Both the position numbers and the translations under genes were made by a program. A stretch of 64,000 nucleotides of DNA, taken from contig WBZZ01003259.1 of NCBI GenBank assembly GCA_019918135.1, forward strand, positions 46,823 through 110,822. Direction: 5' to 3'. The notes under the pieces are model-generated. The model ran no database searches and was not told the origin of the DNA. It worked only from the letters and a program-made list of their open reading frames with translations. Origin of the DNA: Paulinella micropora (Eukaryota; Cercozoa; Imbricatea; Euglyphida; Paulinellidae). Of the stretch, positions 19,501 through 30,250 are shown in pieces; the first letter of the stretch is position 1; every line of letters begins with the position of its first letter.

Positions 19501-20572
19501 TCTTTTTTCCTATCATAGACTTCATATTAGTTATGGCATCGTAATGTCCTTAAGTGTTTAAAATGTAAAGGTTAGTCAGCCGTTCTCCGTTCGCATCAAG
19601 TAGTTCTGTTTTATAAATGATTTTGTCAGGAAATTCAACAATAACCAGATTGTTTTTAATGTGATTAGCAAATGTATTAATTTCTGGTATTCCACACACA
19701 TCCTTAATGACTTTCGCTTCATCGTGTAAAGTCTCTGCCATTTCCTGCTGTATCTTTCTTTTCCCCATTAGTATTGTCTTGTATTTTGGATGTTTTTCAA
19801 TTTTTGCTTTGACTACAACGATTGCTCGTGCTAAGCATAAGTTATCGCTGTTAGTAATACAGTTTACTCCTTGCTTTCTGTAGATATCCAATTTGTTCAA
19901 AACCTGTAGCCTTGTCCCACCCGTCGGCATTTTAACAGATTTCAACACAAATTTTAATTTATCAAAGTTTATTCCGTTCTCGTCCATGTAAAGACTTTCG
20001 TTGCTTTGAAATATTGCTGACAATCTTTCTAAAACTTTTTCAACCGAGATTTGATTAACTTTGTGTAAGCCTGTTGATACTTTTCCATAGTAATCAACAA
20101 ACTCAATACCTAGGCTAACCTTATCTTCGGGTGCTTGTCGTTTTACAAAGTCGTTCAACACAATCTCAATAAATCTTATTACATCGCGCATCGTAAATGA
20201 TCGGAAGTTGCCGTTAATCCTTACCGCATATCGGCTTTCATTTATTCCTAGTTCGTGTTCCTTGCTGTCGTCCCTTATGATATCATAATTACCATACCGC
20301 AACAAGTCTCTGTAATTTTCTTTCATTTCTTTTTTCTCTTCAATCGTAGGTAAAGGTGGTGCTATTGGTATAGCATGGTGTTCGAAATACACTGCACCTC
20401 TTACTTTGTTCAAGTAGTTTTGGGCTGTCGGTGTATTAATTTTATACCCCCTTACCTTCGGTTTGATATATAGCACATCCCGACCCCTGACAGACTTGAT
20501 TTCGTAATTTATCTTATATTCCCTTAATCTATCCAACCTGTAGACCTTGCCGTTATACGTGTGTGTCTCCAT
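16550..20572 (-). pseudogene. Protein-primed family B DNA polymerase, two in-frame TAA stops
   Basis: One frame of 1341 codons holds the whole gene, broken by TAA at 19550-19552 and 18182-18184. The N-terminal third contains DNLCLARAIVVVKA, typical of Polinton PolB N-regions, and then a Cys/His-rich zinc region. The exonuclease motifs are FFDFEATQ, FIAHNARGYD and YCHSDVDIL. Polymerase motifs are DICSLYPT, KLCLNSLWGKFGQ and YHDTDSV. The stops fall between conserved blocks (after LYILNT and after MGELYK) and the protein homology continues across them, so they are single nonsense changes rather than gene borders. It would replicate the element from terminal-protein-primed ends. It is not the same lineage as PolB of Polinton B. 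Confidence 0.9.
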
Positions 20573-20737
20573 GTTTGATAATAGTATATCAAGGAAAATA
20601 TAATTTTATAAAATTAAAATATTTGTCTGCCTCAATCGGTCGTCCCCTCGTGGCCTCGTGTGTGCCTCTATATATAAGGACCCTCCTTGTCTTTAAATGG
20701 AAATTCAGTGGTTTCCGCAGAGAAACCTTTTTGATTA
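20573..20737 (-). promoter_or_regulatory. PolB upstream region with TATATA box and palindrome
   Basis: This 165-base gap upstream of PolB holds a TATATATAAGGA-like AT box (20670-20681) and the palindrome GGTTTCCGCAGAGAAACC (20710-20727). The palindrome is a variant of the one inside both terminal repeats of this element, so it may bind an element-encoded protein. Promoter function is inference. Confidence 0.45.
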
Positions 20738-21241
20738 TCAATACTTACCATACCCGCAACCGCAGTGGCAGTTATGTTCCATGTATCCACACATATTACA
20801 TCTATCATCGTCATCTTTCTTTATTCTCTCCATATACTCTTTGCTTGGCCTTGGAGGAACTGGAGGTTTTTCTTTTTCTGCTGAAATATGTTTCTGAGAC
20901 TTCATATGTCGCGTTTTGTTTCCATTATGTATTTCAGCGCCACATCCACACTTAAAATCTTTATGCTTCCAAATTTTCTTCTTTTCTTTTTTGATTATTC
21001 TTGTTTCTTTATCGTAATTAATTTTCCATTCCTCATATTTAGGTATTATATTTTCCTCGTGATATTTCTTTGCTTTTTCCAATGCTTGCTCTTTTGATTT
21101 TTTCTTTCCGATACAGAAACTCTTACACATAACCTTTCCTCCTTCTCTCCATTGAACTTTTACCATTGGCCTCTTTTCGTTATTCTTTACCATAACACAA
21201 CCTCTAGACATTCTAAATCTCTGAGTGTCTTCGTTTGTCAT
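20738..21241 (-). CDS. Putative DNA-binding protein (AP2-like plus C-x-C-G zinc finger)
   Basis: The 167-aa product has an N-terminal strand-rich segment (VKVQWREGGKVMCKSFCIG) followed by a helix, similar in pattern to AP2-like DNA-binding domains, then a finger CGCGAEIHNGNKTRHMKSQKH region, a PPVPPRP stretch and a Cys/His-rich end. It is the first leftward gene inside the right terminal repeat, so probably early and possibly regulatory. Polinton B carries a 149-aa analogue (51291-51740) of the same layout. Upstream lies TTTAAAGAAATAAA, shared with early-side genes of B. Confidence 0.6.
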   Translation of the reverse strand: MTNEDTQRFRMSRGCVMVKNNEKRPMVKVQWREGGKVMCKSFCIGKKKSKEQALEKAKKYHEENIIPKYEEWKINYDKETRIIKKEKKKIWKHKDFKCGCGAEIHNGNKTRHMKSQKHISAEKEKPPVPPRPSKEYMERIKKDDDDRCNMCGYMEHNCHCGCGYGKY

Positions 21242-21258
21242 CCTATATGTGTCTTTAT

Positions 21259-21272
21259 TTTATTTCTTTAAA
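21259..21272 (-). promoter_or_regulatory. Early-side promoter-like motif
   Basis: TTTAAAGAAATAAA on the minus strand ends ~17 bases before the ATG of the 167-aa gene. The identical motif precedes two genes near the right end of Polinton B (50928-50941 and 51238-51251). Confidence 0.45.
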
Positions 21273-21286
21273 TAATAATTATTTAA

Positions 21287-21424
21287 AGGTAGCCGTTTTT
21301 CTTTCTTTTGTCTGTCTGTATTTGTTATAAATAGATAGACGAAATAATGAATAACGGCTCTTAGTGTGGTTTCTGTAGAGAAACTGCACTGAAAAAGTGT
21401 GCCAAAGTGGCACCCTATACTACT
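21287..21424 (-). repeat. Right terminal inverted repeat of Polinton A
   Basis: The reverse complement matches 642-779 at equal length, ending TATACTACT. It is followed by the second AATCTG target copy at 21425-21430. Confidence 0.95.
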
Positions 21425-21594
21425 AATCTGGTGTGTGTGGAAGGCTACCACCAGTCTGGTGTGTGTGCGGAAGGCTACCACCAGTCAGACTAGACGGATT
21501 GTGCGGAAGGCTGCCACCTAGTTGTTATCAGATCGTCAATATCTATTTTATTTCCTAACTCTATCCCGCTTCTCTACTCACAGAGAAAGCAACA
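21425..21594 (+). other. Copia-1 leader with palindromic GTGTGTGCGGAAGG repeats
   Basis: Two near-perfect units CTGGTGTGTG..GGAAGGCTACCACCAG (each with CTGGTG/CACCAG ends) and a third partial unit follow the Polinton insertion, continuing those at 565-625. No gene is seen. The stretch leads into the copia-1 gag, so a primer-binding site is expected here but cannot be fixed. Confidence 0.5.
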
Positions 21595-22966
21595 TTGGTA
21601 GTCAAGCCTCCCTCCTACCTTCCGCCCTTGGTACGCCCGAACAATATGGCGTATCAAGGTTCTGACCTAGTAAAAATGAGGCTAGACCCTCCAAAGTTCA
21701 ATCATGGAAAAGAAGCTAAGCTAAATAGATTGCTCTATGCCTTTCTACTTCAATCATGTGCTCAGGATAGGAAGGGGATGACCATAATGAGGCAGGGGGT
21801 ACGGACGGTGTTAAGTGTTTCCTCGCCCTCAAAAAACATTATGGAGGTCTTGACCTCATAAAGTTTGAAGAGGACCAAGAAAAACTATATCATTCGTACC
21901 CTAAGAAGGTCAGTGAGGTGAGTAGCTGGCTAGCTGACTATCTCACGACTATCAAAACACAGGAAAAGACGATGGGAGTGATACCAGAGATGATGAAGAC
22001 AGGCATGATCATGAAGAAATTAAAACATCTACCTGTCTATCAAGCCTACTATCGTAACACTTGGTGTCCTCTCTTACCTACTCAAAGACCTAAGCTGCCT
22101 GAATTCATCAAGGTAGTGGAGCAGTTAGCTCAAAGCAACGTATCAGAGACTAGAATGCGAAAGCTATATGGATCTGGTAGTTCAAAGAGTGACCCTATCA
22201 CTATCAACACAGTAGCAGGAATAGCTCAGGGCAAGAAAAAGAGCAAGCCTTCACAGACTTATGGTGAGGGGGAGGACAGTATTTGTTGGAACTGTCTGTC
22301 CCCTGACCATAAAATTGCTTTCTGTCTAGTCATCTAGTCAGGTGTCAACTCAAGGACTGTCCTAAGGATGGACATGGTCCCTTGAAATGCCCCATAAGAA
22401 GGAGAACTAGGGTCTCTGAGAAGTTGCGTGGGAAGGAGAAGAGAGAGGACAGTCAGAGTGAGAAGACAGACAGACACAAGAAGAAAGAAGAAGAAGGAGC
22501 AAAGAAGAAGGAAGGCAGCAGAGGAGAGAGGCGAAGGCTGAAAGCAGCAGACTTCATTAAAAAGAAGAAAATGATAAGCTTAAACGCAGAATCATCTGAC
22601 TCCTCTGACTCACCCTCTCACTCAGAAAGTGAAGAAGAAAATGAACCTCCAACTAACCAATCTCCTTCTGAGTCTGATGAAGAATCAGAAGTAGATGGTG
22701 AGTTAGGGATTCACCACATGGCAATTATGATGATGGGGAGACTGAGAGAAGATGATAATGGTGTGTGTGTCGAGGAAGACAACCCCCCCTCAAACAACAC
22801 CCCCATGCCACTTTTATCTCACACATCTAAGCCACATGGCGCAAGAAGTAGAGAGGGAGGAGGTGTTGAGGGTGGTGTGCGTAGAGGAGAGCAGAAAGGA
22901 CATGCATCATCTACCCAAAACGACTCCACACACTCGCCCCACTATTCCACCCCTTCACAAGAATAA
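21595..22966 (+). pseudogene. Copia-1 gag, degenerate
   Basis: A probable start is MAYQGSDLVKMRLDPPKF at ~21646. The frame shifts near 21790 and picks up as HYGGLDLIKFEEDQEK..., runs through a nucleocapsid-type zinc knuckle beginning CWNCLSPDHK (~22287), shifts again near 22335 and ends in a Lys/Glu- then Ser/Glu-rich tail at 22966. The order (capsid-like helices, knuckle, acidic low-complexity tail) is that of copia-2's gag. It would coat retrotransposon RNA if intact. At least two frameshifts make this a relic. Confidence 0.75.
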
Positions 22967-23070
22967 GTTTTTGACCACCCTTGATATGGCTGGCGACCCA
23001 ACTCCCCTAAACCAAATCATACCTTTGGAAGGGAATTGGGCCCTCAGACGTACAAGGGTAGGATACGTAA

Positions 23071-23485
23071 ATGAAAAAATACAACCCAGTCACATTACGA
23101 GAAGTAGGTGGCCCACCCCTCAACCTTCACGGTAGACCAGTACGTATAGTTGACTGTCACGTCACAAGTAGTAAGCAGTGCGAGGCGACAGTGCCAGATA
23201 CAGGAGTTAGATGCTCGTGGAGACTGGGAGCGGCGAGAAAGGGGGTGCAGGGTGGGAAGTGTGCTGCTAGACTGATAGATCATGACTTTTGCTCGCTTCA
23301 TATTGATCAAGAAAGGAAGAGAGGGGAAATATTGAGCAAGTACAGAGAAAAATTGAACCTAGGGTTGCTTCCCCCCCATGATGCTATGTATTACGAACCT
23401 GCCACTTTGTTTACACACATCACCTTGTGGAAAGCAAGCATCAACCCTGCTCAATCCAACAATGCAACTACATCTCTTTGCACAC

Positions 23486-23521
<36 letters not shown>

Positions 23522-23652
23522 TTACTACTACTACCACTACTACTACTACCACTACTACTACTACATCCACAGAAGGAGTGGGAGAAACAGGGGAAGGAGT
23601 AGGGGGAGTAGTAGCAGGGGAAGTAGGAGTGAAAGTAGGAGGAGTAGAGTAG
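23071..23652 (+). pseudogene. Copia-1 Cys/His module between gag and protease
   Basis: The readable frame holds QCEATVPDTGVRCSW, then KCAARLIDHDFCSLHIDQE: a C-x10-C ... C-x10-C-x2-H pattern that looks zinc-binding. Copia-2 has an equivalent module (57683-57800) in the same position. Downstream the frame runs into the ACT microsatellite, encoding poly-Thr, then Gly/Val-rich low complexity. This is not a standard copia domain. Function unknown. Confidence 0.55.
23487..23565 (+). repeat. (ACT)n microsatellite
   Basis: About 25 ACT triplets with a few ATT and ACC interruptions lie inside copia-1. In the + frame they encode poly-Thr. A purine-rich GGAGTA-type stretch follows (23590-23690). Confidence 0.9.
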
Positions 23653-23659
23653 GGGGAGT

Positions 23660-24890
23660 AGGAGTAGGAGGAGGGGGAGTAGTAGAGGGGAGACCACCTG
23701 TACCCACTTTGTCTGCACCACCCACTTCGTCTTCTCAACCTACCACTGCACTATCTGATACATCCTCATCACCTTTATTTGGACCCCCTGAGGTCATGGA
23801 AGAGGGAGAGCCAGGTAGAGCTGAGGATAGTAAAGTATGTGTAAGAGACGGAAAGCGGGTGTTAAGAATTGGAGGACTACCTCCCATCGAAGAAATACAA
23901 CGCTTGGTTACTGCTCTCAATCAGGGGCTTAAGAGTAGAACAGTGACAGACGGGTTGATTACAAGCCAGGAGGGGGAATACGATGAATTCTATACAGAAC
24001 TATATTACGCCATGCATGATTGCGTCCTTACCCTTGCTACCAAACACAACAACCCGTTTGCACGAGGCATCGTTTCTTCTTTCCCATACATGGTAAAGGA
24101 GGTAGAGGATCTCGAGGATGTGTTGGGTGGGGTGCTCCAGAAGAAGACGAACCACACACCCCATCAGACACAGACACCACCACTTCATTCCCCGAACAAC
24201 CACATTCTGAATGTTCTATCATGTTGATGGACAATAACTCTGACCACAGAACTGACAGTAGCAATATAGTGTGGGTAGACGATAGTGGTGCAAGCGAGAT
24301 ACAGTCCCCAGATAGATCTACATTTGTTAGCCTTAAGAGAGCTCCACAGAAGTTCCGCATAGCGAAATGAAGTATTAGAACCGAGTACAAAGGAAAAGTT
24401 TAATGAATCTGTCGGGAGCTCATGGGGAAGAAGTCAGTGTCCTTGATGCCCACACCACCTACAACCCGCACCTAAAGTACGGGTTGGTGGCTACTTCGGC
24501 ATGGGTTCGTAAGGGCCGTCATACATCAAAACAATCAAGTTATAGTGCTCAGGAAGCCTATTCTAATAACGGAAGACCAAATCGTGGCTAGAGGGAGAAA
24601 ACCACTTGACGGTGTTTGATGCCCCGGGCACCCCACCTCTCAATCCTAACGAGTGGTATGAGCCCACAAGTACCTCTACTACTATGCCCCCACCACAAGT
24701 GAGACTCCCGAGCCCGACGATGATGACAGTGTCACGTCGGACCCGGGGGGACAAGCTTGACAACCCACCTCTCATCTTTCTCAGAAAACCAACCCACCTA
24801 CATACCATGACGTATACTGTTTATTGTCACCGTGCATTTGTGGTTGGCGATGTGACGTATCTAACACATACGTACCCTATTCTACTGAGA
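23660..24890 (+). pseudogene. Copia-1 protease region, degenerate
   Basis: In shifting frames this region shows a helical segment (RIGGLPPIEEIQRLVTALNQGL ~23868), then VWVDDSGASEIQS at ~24270, the D-S-G-A active site of a retropepsin, and LLDAHTTYNPHLKYGL-like residues (~24437) that match the end of the copia-2 protease domain. Several frameshifts and stops separate these pieces. The segment between 24600 and 24890 keeps no convincing domain. Confidence 0.6.
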
Positions 24891-24963
24891 TAGATCACGA
24901 GAAAGATGAGAGTGCTGAAAGTAAGAGAGATAAAGCACTAGGTAGTAAAGCTTTATGTCCTGT

Positions 24964-25418
24964 TGTTCGTCCCCACTATCATGAAAACATGCATGCCACT
25001 GTGTTCCATCGTATGTGTAAGCACAGAGGGGTAAAAGCCATGGAGCGAATGGCTAACTATATGGGAGTAAAGATAGTGGGGAGAGAGTGGAGGGAACGAG
25101 TAATGAGATGTCACGGAGTGGTGCTTAAAGAATAAGATAAAGAGAGTGCCCCATTTCAAAGACAACCACCATGCGGTAGAACACCACCCTGGGGTTCACA
25201 TAACAATGGATACACAGTGTTGGTGGAATAACTTATCGTGGGACGGGAAAAAATACAAGTTCACCGTCAAATGTCTTGCATCTGGGTTTGAGTTAGACTA
25301 TTATCTGAGACAAAAGAATGAGTTTTTCACATGCTTCCTTAAGGCAGTTGCATTCTTTGAACGGCATAGTATTAGTACGGGAAGAAAAGTGAAATTCTTG
25401 ACTTGCGACCAGGAATAT
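24964..25418 (+). pseudogene. Copia-1 integrase, 5' half (split by element C)
   Basis: The pieces run from the HHCC zinc region (HENMHATVFHRMCKHRGVKA, ~24982) to the catalytic core: first Asp in HITMDTQ and second Asp in LTCDQEY. A stop and frameshift lie near 25135. The coding sequence breaks immediately after the Tyr of DQEY at 25418, where element C begins, and continues at 54618 with GKYKEFQTW. Removing element C and one AT copy restores the frame exactly, so the split is a clean insertion. Confidence 0.85.
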
Positions 25419-25471
25419 GACCCTCTGAAAAATACCAGGGGCCGGTCTCGGTCTGGTCGTACGAATTTGCG
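25419..25471 (+). repeat. Left terminal inverted repeat of element C
   Basis: The first 27 bases are an exact reverse complement of 54589-54615. After a 9-base divergent spacer, GGTCGTACG and an ATT.GCG remnant match again. Target duplication AT is 25417-25418. Confidence 0.85.
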
Positions 25472-26157
25472 GAGTTTGCATATATTATTAAAATTTCAAG
25501 ATTTTCATTTCCAATCGTTTTCTATGATTAATTTTTGCAGTAATTACGTAAACACTACTAAATTTTATAAGTAATCATTCGGTATGACTCCGCAACATTG
25601 CATGACCCATCTTATTACTACAGCGCGCAAGTAAACCCAATCACGTACCACGCTTTATGGAAATCCCGTGTTACCGGTTATATATTACTACGTAATACTT
25701 GTTTTCATGGTATTTTCTATTGTTTTGATTGAAAAAAATCATTAATTGATTTATTTCACTATGTTTCTCGCGTCGGGTGCCACTTGAACACGCATAAACC
25801 GCTCCCCAGTACCGCACAGTCCTACCCGCGCTCTCTTCGCATGCCCAAGGCATTTCTCGCATTGGCAAGGTCCAGAATCACAAATAATCTTTGAAAATGC
25901 AAGGAAAACAAATGCTACAAATATATTATTTGCTGTTTGTTGCACAACCCCGCTCGGGGGACCACTTAGCGGCCTCACACTGTCACCAGCTGACATGCAG
26001 TCCGATTTCCCATCCCATCCCTCAGCACAAGTCTTACCTCATGTCAGGGATCGTTTGCAACACAAATAAAACTATAAAACGCGATGAAAACAAGAAAAGA
26101 GAGATATAATGATCATCTACCTCTAACTTTCCTCACACTGTGCGACTTTGCGGCCGT
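25472..26157. other. Element C left unique segment, no confident gene
   Basis: AT-rich DNA runs to ~25750, then more GC-rich DNA. A minus-strand reading at 25751-25996 includes CDSGPCQCEKCLGHAKRARVGLCG, a Cys-rich stretch that might be a decayed exon, but it has no clear start, splice signals or family. I see nothing else to annotate. Confidence 0.4.
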
Positions 26158-28848
26158 ACAGTGACACCCGGCGCCCCCCCCCCCCAAATGCAAGGCAAAG
26201 TCACCCCGAAAAAACAAACAAACGCGCAAAAAAACACAGAAAACAAGCATACCGCCACCAAACAGTGATCACAAGACAAATGGAAGAAAACAATAGGCAA
26301 AATAAAGAGATTGCAGACAGGAGGACATAAAAATTCATCCACCCACCCCCCCGGCAAAAAATGCAAGGCAAAGTAACCCCGAAAAAACAACCACAGGCGC
26401 ACAAAAACACAACAAACAAGCATCCAGCCCACAAACAAAGATAAAAAGACAAATGGAAGTAAAAAAACAAGCAAAAAAAAGATTGCAGCCATTGGGACAG
26501 TAAAAAATTCACCCCCCCACCCCCGTAAAAAAAACGCAAGGCAAAGTTACCCAGAAGAAACAAACAAACGCGCAAAAAAACACAAACAAACAAGCATTAA
26601 GCCCGCAAACAGTGACAAAAAGACAAATGGAAGAAAAAAACAAGCAGAATAAAAAAGATTGCAGACATGGGGACATAAAAAATTCACCCAACTCCCCCTG
26701 GGCAAAAAAAATAACGCAAAGTCACCCCGAAAAAACAACAGAAAGCGCAAAAAAAAAACACAAACAAACAAGCATACAGCCTACAAATAGTGACAAAAAG
26801 AATCATGGAAGAGAGACAGGCAGAATAAAAAGATTGCAGCCATAGGACAAAAATTCACCACCCCCCCCCCCCGCAAAAAAAATGCAAGGCAAAGTCACCA
26901 CGAAAAAACAACCAAACGCGCAAAAACTAAACCAAACAAGCATCCAGCCACCAAACAATGATCAAAAGACTAATTGAAGGAAAACACAAGCAGAATAATA
27001 AAGATTGCAGCCCTGAGGACATACACAATTCACCCCCCCCCCCCTCCCCCGCAAAAAAATTCAAGGCAAAGTCACTCCAAAAAAACAGCCAAACTCGCAA
27101 AAAAACACAAACAAACAAGCATCCAGCCACCAAACAGTGACAAAAAGAATAATGGAAGAAAAAAACAAGCAGAATGAAAAAGATTGCAGCCATGGGGACA
27201 TAAAACAATTCACCCAAACCCCCCCCCCGCAAAAAATGCAAGGCAAAGTCACCCCAAAAAAACAACCACAGGCGCACAAAAACACAAACAAACAAGCACC
27301 CAGCCCACAAACAGTGACAAAAGACAAATGGAAGAAAAAAACAAGCAGAAAAAAAAAGATTGCAGCGATTGGGACAGTAAAAAATTCACCCCCCTCCCCG
27401 TAAAAAAATGCAAGGCAAAGTCACCCCGAAAAAAACAGCCAAACGCGCAAAAAAACACAAACAAACAAGCATCCAGCCCACAAACAGTGACAAAAAGACA
27501 AATGGAAGAAAAAAACAAGCAGAATAAAAAAGATTGCAGCCATGGGGACATAAAATTCACACCCCCCCCCCGCCCGGGAAAAATTAAGCCAAAGTCACCC
27601 CGAAAAAACAACCGAACGCGCAAAAAAACACAAACAAATAAGCATCCAGCCACCAAGCAGTAATTAAAAAGAATAATGGAAGAAAACAACAAGCAAAATA
27701 AAAAAAAATTGCAGCCATGGGGACATAAATTCACTCCCCCCTCCCCCCGGAAAAAAATGCAAGGCAAAGTCACCCCGAAAAAACAAACAAACGCGCAAAA
27801 AACTAAAACAAACAGCATCCAGCCCACAAACAGTGACCAAAAGACAAAGGGAAGAAAAAAACAAGCAGAATGAAAAAGATTGCAAACATGAGGACATAAA
27901 AATTCACCCCCCCCCCCGGCGAAAAATGCAAGGCAAAGTCACCCCGGAAAAACAACCAAACGCGCAAAAAACACAAAAAAAAACAAGCATCCAGCCCGCA
28001 AACAAAGATAAAAAGACAAATGGAAGAAAACAAACAAGCAGAAGAAAAAAGATTGCAGCGATGAAAAAAGATTGCATCGATTGGGACAGTAAAAGAATCA
28101 CCCCCCCCCCCCCGGGAAAAAATACAAGGCAAAGTCACCCCGAAAAAACAACCACAGGCGCAAAACAACACAAACAAGCAAGCATTATGCCCGCAAAAAG
28201 TGACAAAAAGACAAATGGAAGAAAAAAATAAGCAGAATAAGAAATATTGCAGCCATGGGGACATAAAAAATTCACCCCCCCCCCCCCCGAGCAAAAAAAA
28301 ATTAAGACAAAGTCACCCCAAAAAAAACAACCGAACGCGCAAAAAAACACAAAAAAACAAGCATCCAGCCTACAAACAGTGACAAAAGACCAATGGAAGA
28401 GAAACATAAGGAGAATTAAAAAGATTGCAGCCATGGGACAAAAAAATTCACCACCCCCCCCCCGGCAAAAAATGCAAGGCAAAGTCACCACGAAAAAACA
28501 TCCAAACGCGCAAAATAACAAACAAACAAGCATCCAGCCCACAAACAGTGACAACAAATAATGGAAGGAACAAACAAGAAGAATAAAAAAGATTGCAGCC
28601 GTGGGACATAAAAATTCACCCCCCCTGGGAAAAAATGCAAGGCAAATTCACCCCGAAAAAACAACCAAACGCGCAAAAAAACACAAACAAACAAGCATCC
28701 AGCCACCAAACAGTGACAAAAAGAATAATGGAAGAAAAAAACAAGCAGAATCAAAAAAAATTGCAGCCATGGGGACATAAAAAATTCACCCACCCCCCGC
28801 CCCCCTGACAAAAAATACTAGGCAAAGTCACCCCGAAAAAACAACCAA
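26158..28848 (+). repeat. Satellite array 1: ~16 copies of a ~175-bp monomer
   Basis: Each monomer has a C-rich tract of about 5-15 bases, then GCAAGGCAAAGTCACCCCG, an A-rich part with AACGCGC, AAGCATCCAGCC and CAGTGACAAAAAG, and GATTGCAGCCATGGGGACAT. Landmarks recur at 26186, 26360, 26537, 26712, 26884, 27062, 27239, 27411, 27590, 27768, 27927, 28126, 28305, 28478, 28638 and 28812. The minus strand is open over many monomers and reads as a repetitive Phe/Leu/Cys-rich peptide, which I regard as chance. Confidence 0.93.
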
Positions 28849-28981
28849 GTCAAGTTGGATTTGCGCAAGGCCTGAGCTCGCGTACTCACAAGGGACCCGG
28901 GCAACGGTGGATCAGTCTATTTCGAATGCCCTTGCTCGCAGCACCTGAGTCTTCCTGGAGCAATCTAGCGTCGATTGCAGG

Positions 28982-29340
28982 CTAGTCATCCTCCTCCCCA
29001 TTCAAGATCGGACCCGGCGGCGTATCATTATCCAAGCGCAACACAGCATCGGCACCTAAGAGGCCAGCCTTTGCCGCGCTGCTGATTTTGCTGAGCTCGG
29101 CCAAATCCTTGAGGACTTCGTCCTGGGTGCGAGCGCCGCCCTTCTCGGGCTGGTCATTCACGAACCTACAGTTTGGCATACCATTCGCACTCAGGCAGAA
29201 GTGCGAGATAATTATGATTACACTGCAGTCTCGCCAGTGCTTCTATCCTGCGCTGCAGCAGCAGCAGCAGCAGCTTTGGCTTCTGCAGCAGAAGCAGTCT
29301 TAGCAGCAGGAGCTTTAGCTTTAGCTGCGGGTGCGTCACC
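28982..29340 (-). pseudogene. 3' end of a spliced gene (fragment)
   Basis: On the minus strand an Ala/Lys-rich exon (AAKAKAPAAKTASAAEAK) joins, through a 56-nt intron (29166-29221, GT...AG), to an exon reading FVNDQPEKGGARTQDEVLKD ... ILNGEEDD and a stop at 28982. The join keeps the frame. The region is more GC-rich than the Polintons. The 5' part is absent; upstream is a tandem repeat. It looks like the C-terminal end of a host gene carried into element C. Family not recognised. The intron is inferred from consensus ends and frame only. Confidence 0.5.
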
Positions 29341-29484
29341 TTGGCTGTTGTGCACACATGCATGTTTGGTATAGATGCAACGCTAGTCAAGACAACCTGC
29401 GGCTTTTTGCTCCCACCTTGGATGCAGCCTTCTTTGCTCCCTTTTTCGATCACTTTTTGCTTCCTGGGACTTTGCCAGCGGACT

Positions 29485-30250
29485 ATACAAATATTATCAC
29501 ACATGCACCCCCCCCACACCCCCCCCCCGCATTCGCGCACCCTGTCGGAATAATTCATGGTTTGTGGGAACGAGGAGGAATTGGGAACTCCTGTTAGCAT
29601 GGGAGCTAGCCCCAGGCTTGGTGTTGATTCCGATGTAATGTGTGTGGTATGTGTGCAAATAGTTTTCTTAGGAAAGTGTCTCAAACATCAAACCTCCCCT
29701 CCCCCCCCTACCCCCGCATTCGCGCACCCTGTCGGAATAAGTTATGGTTTGTGGGAACGAGGAGGAATTGGGAGTTCCTACTAGCATGTGAGCTAGCCCC
29801 AGGCTTGATGTTGATTCCGATGTAATGTTTATGGTATGTGTGCAAATAGTTTTCTAAGGAAAGTGTCTCAAACATCAAAACTGCCCCCCGGATTCGCGCA
29901 CCCTGTCGGAATAAGTCATGGTTTGTGGGAACAAGGAGGAATTGGGAGCTCCTATTAGCATGGGAGCTAGCCCCAGGCTTGATGTTGATTCTGGCGCAAT
30001 GTTTGTGGTATGTGTGCAAATAGTTTTCTTAGAAAAATGTCTCAAACATCAAACCACCCACCCCCCCCCCCGCATTCGCGCATCCTGTCGGAATAAGTCA
30101 TGATTTGTGGGAGCCAAGAAGAATCGGGAGCTCCTATTAGCATGGGAGCTAGCCCCAGGCTTGATATTGATTCTGATGTAATGTTTGTGGTATGTGTGCA
30201 AATGGTTTTCTTAGGAAATTGTCTCAAGGATCAACCACCTCACACCCCCC
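29485..30250 (+). repeat. Tandem repeat 2: four ~180-bp units
   Basis: The landmark ATTCGCGCACCCTGTCGGAATA recurs, with small changes, at ~29528, 29716, 29892 and 30073, each after a C tract. Units include GGAGCTAGCCCCAGGCTTG (slightly varied) and GTGTGCAAATAGTTTTCTTA. The monomer differs from satellite 1, though both alternate poly-C with unique sequence. No coding content is credible. Confidence 0.9.

Larger units (their letters stand above)
642..21424. mobile_element. Polinton A (Maverick/Polinton element, 20.8 kb)
   Basis: The element is bounded by 138-bp terminal inverted repeats that begin AGTAGTATA and is flanked by a 6-bp target duplication AATCTG (636-641 and 21425-21430), the classic Polinton size. 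It encodes an rve integrase, protein-primed PolB, packaging ATPase, adenain-like protease, penton-type and major capsid proteins, and a fibre. The gene order matches Polinton B. At least six coding interruptions are present (integrase TAG, ATPase frameshift, basic-protein leader TAA, protease fusion TAA, surface protein TGA, PolB two TAA), so this copy is probably not autonomous unless some are sequence errors. Confidence 0.95.

Noticed and set aside
16550..19525. Two separate genes for exonuclease and polymerase in Polinton A
   Set aside because: Both parts, and the 340-codon N-region, share one frame, and conserved PolB sequence continues across the stop codons.
1718..20572. Alternative genetic code explaining in-frame stops
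   Set aside because: TAA, TAG and TGA all interrupt genes here, while all three also end genes; nonsense mutations or errors are simpler.
23359..23738. Minus-strand Ser- or Val-rich ORFs near the ACT repeat
   Set aside because: They are translations of the microsatellite within copia-1 and have no independent support.
25419..25471. PiggyBac-, Tc1- or hAT-type assignment of element C
   Set aside because: No TTAA or TA flush with the ends and no 8-bp duplication; the 2-bp AT does not allow a confident superfamily call.
26158..28848. Long minus-strand open frames across satellite array 1 encoding Phe/Leu/Cys-rich membrane-like repeats
   Set aside because: They follow the ~175-bp monomer, shift frame at variable C and A tracts, and have no start or conserved ends; open only because A-rich plus strand gives few stops in reverse.
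29485..30250. Repeated ORFs on both strands of tandem repeat 2
   Set aside because: Each equals one repeat unit; no gene features.
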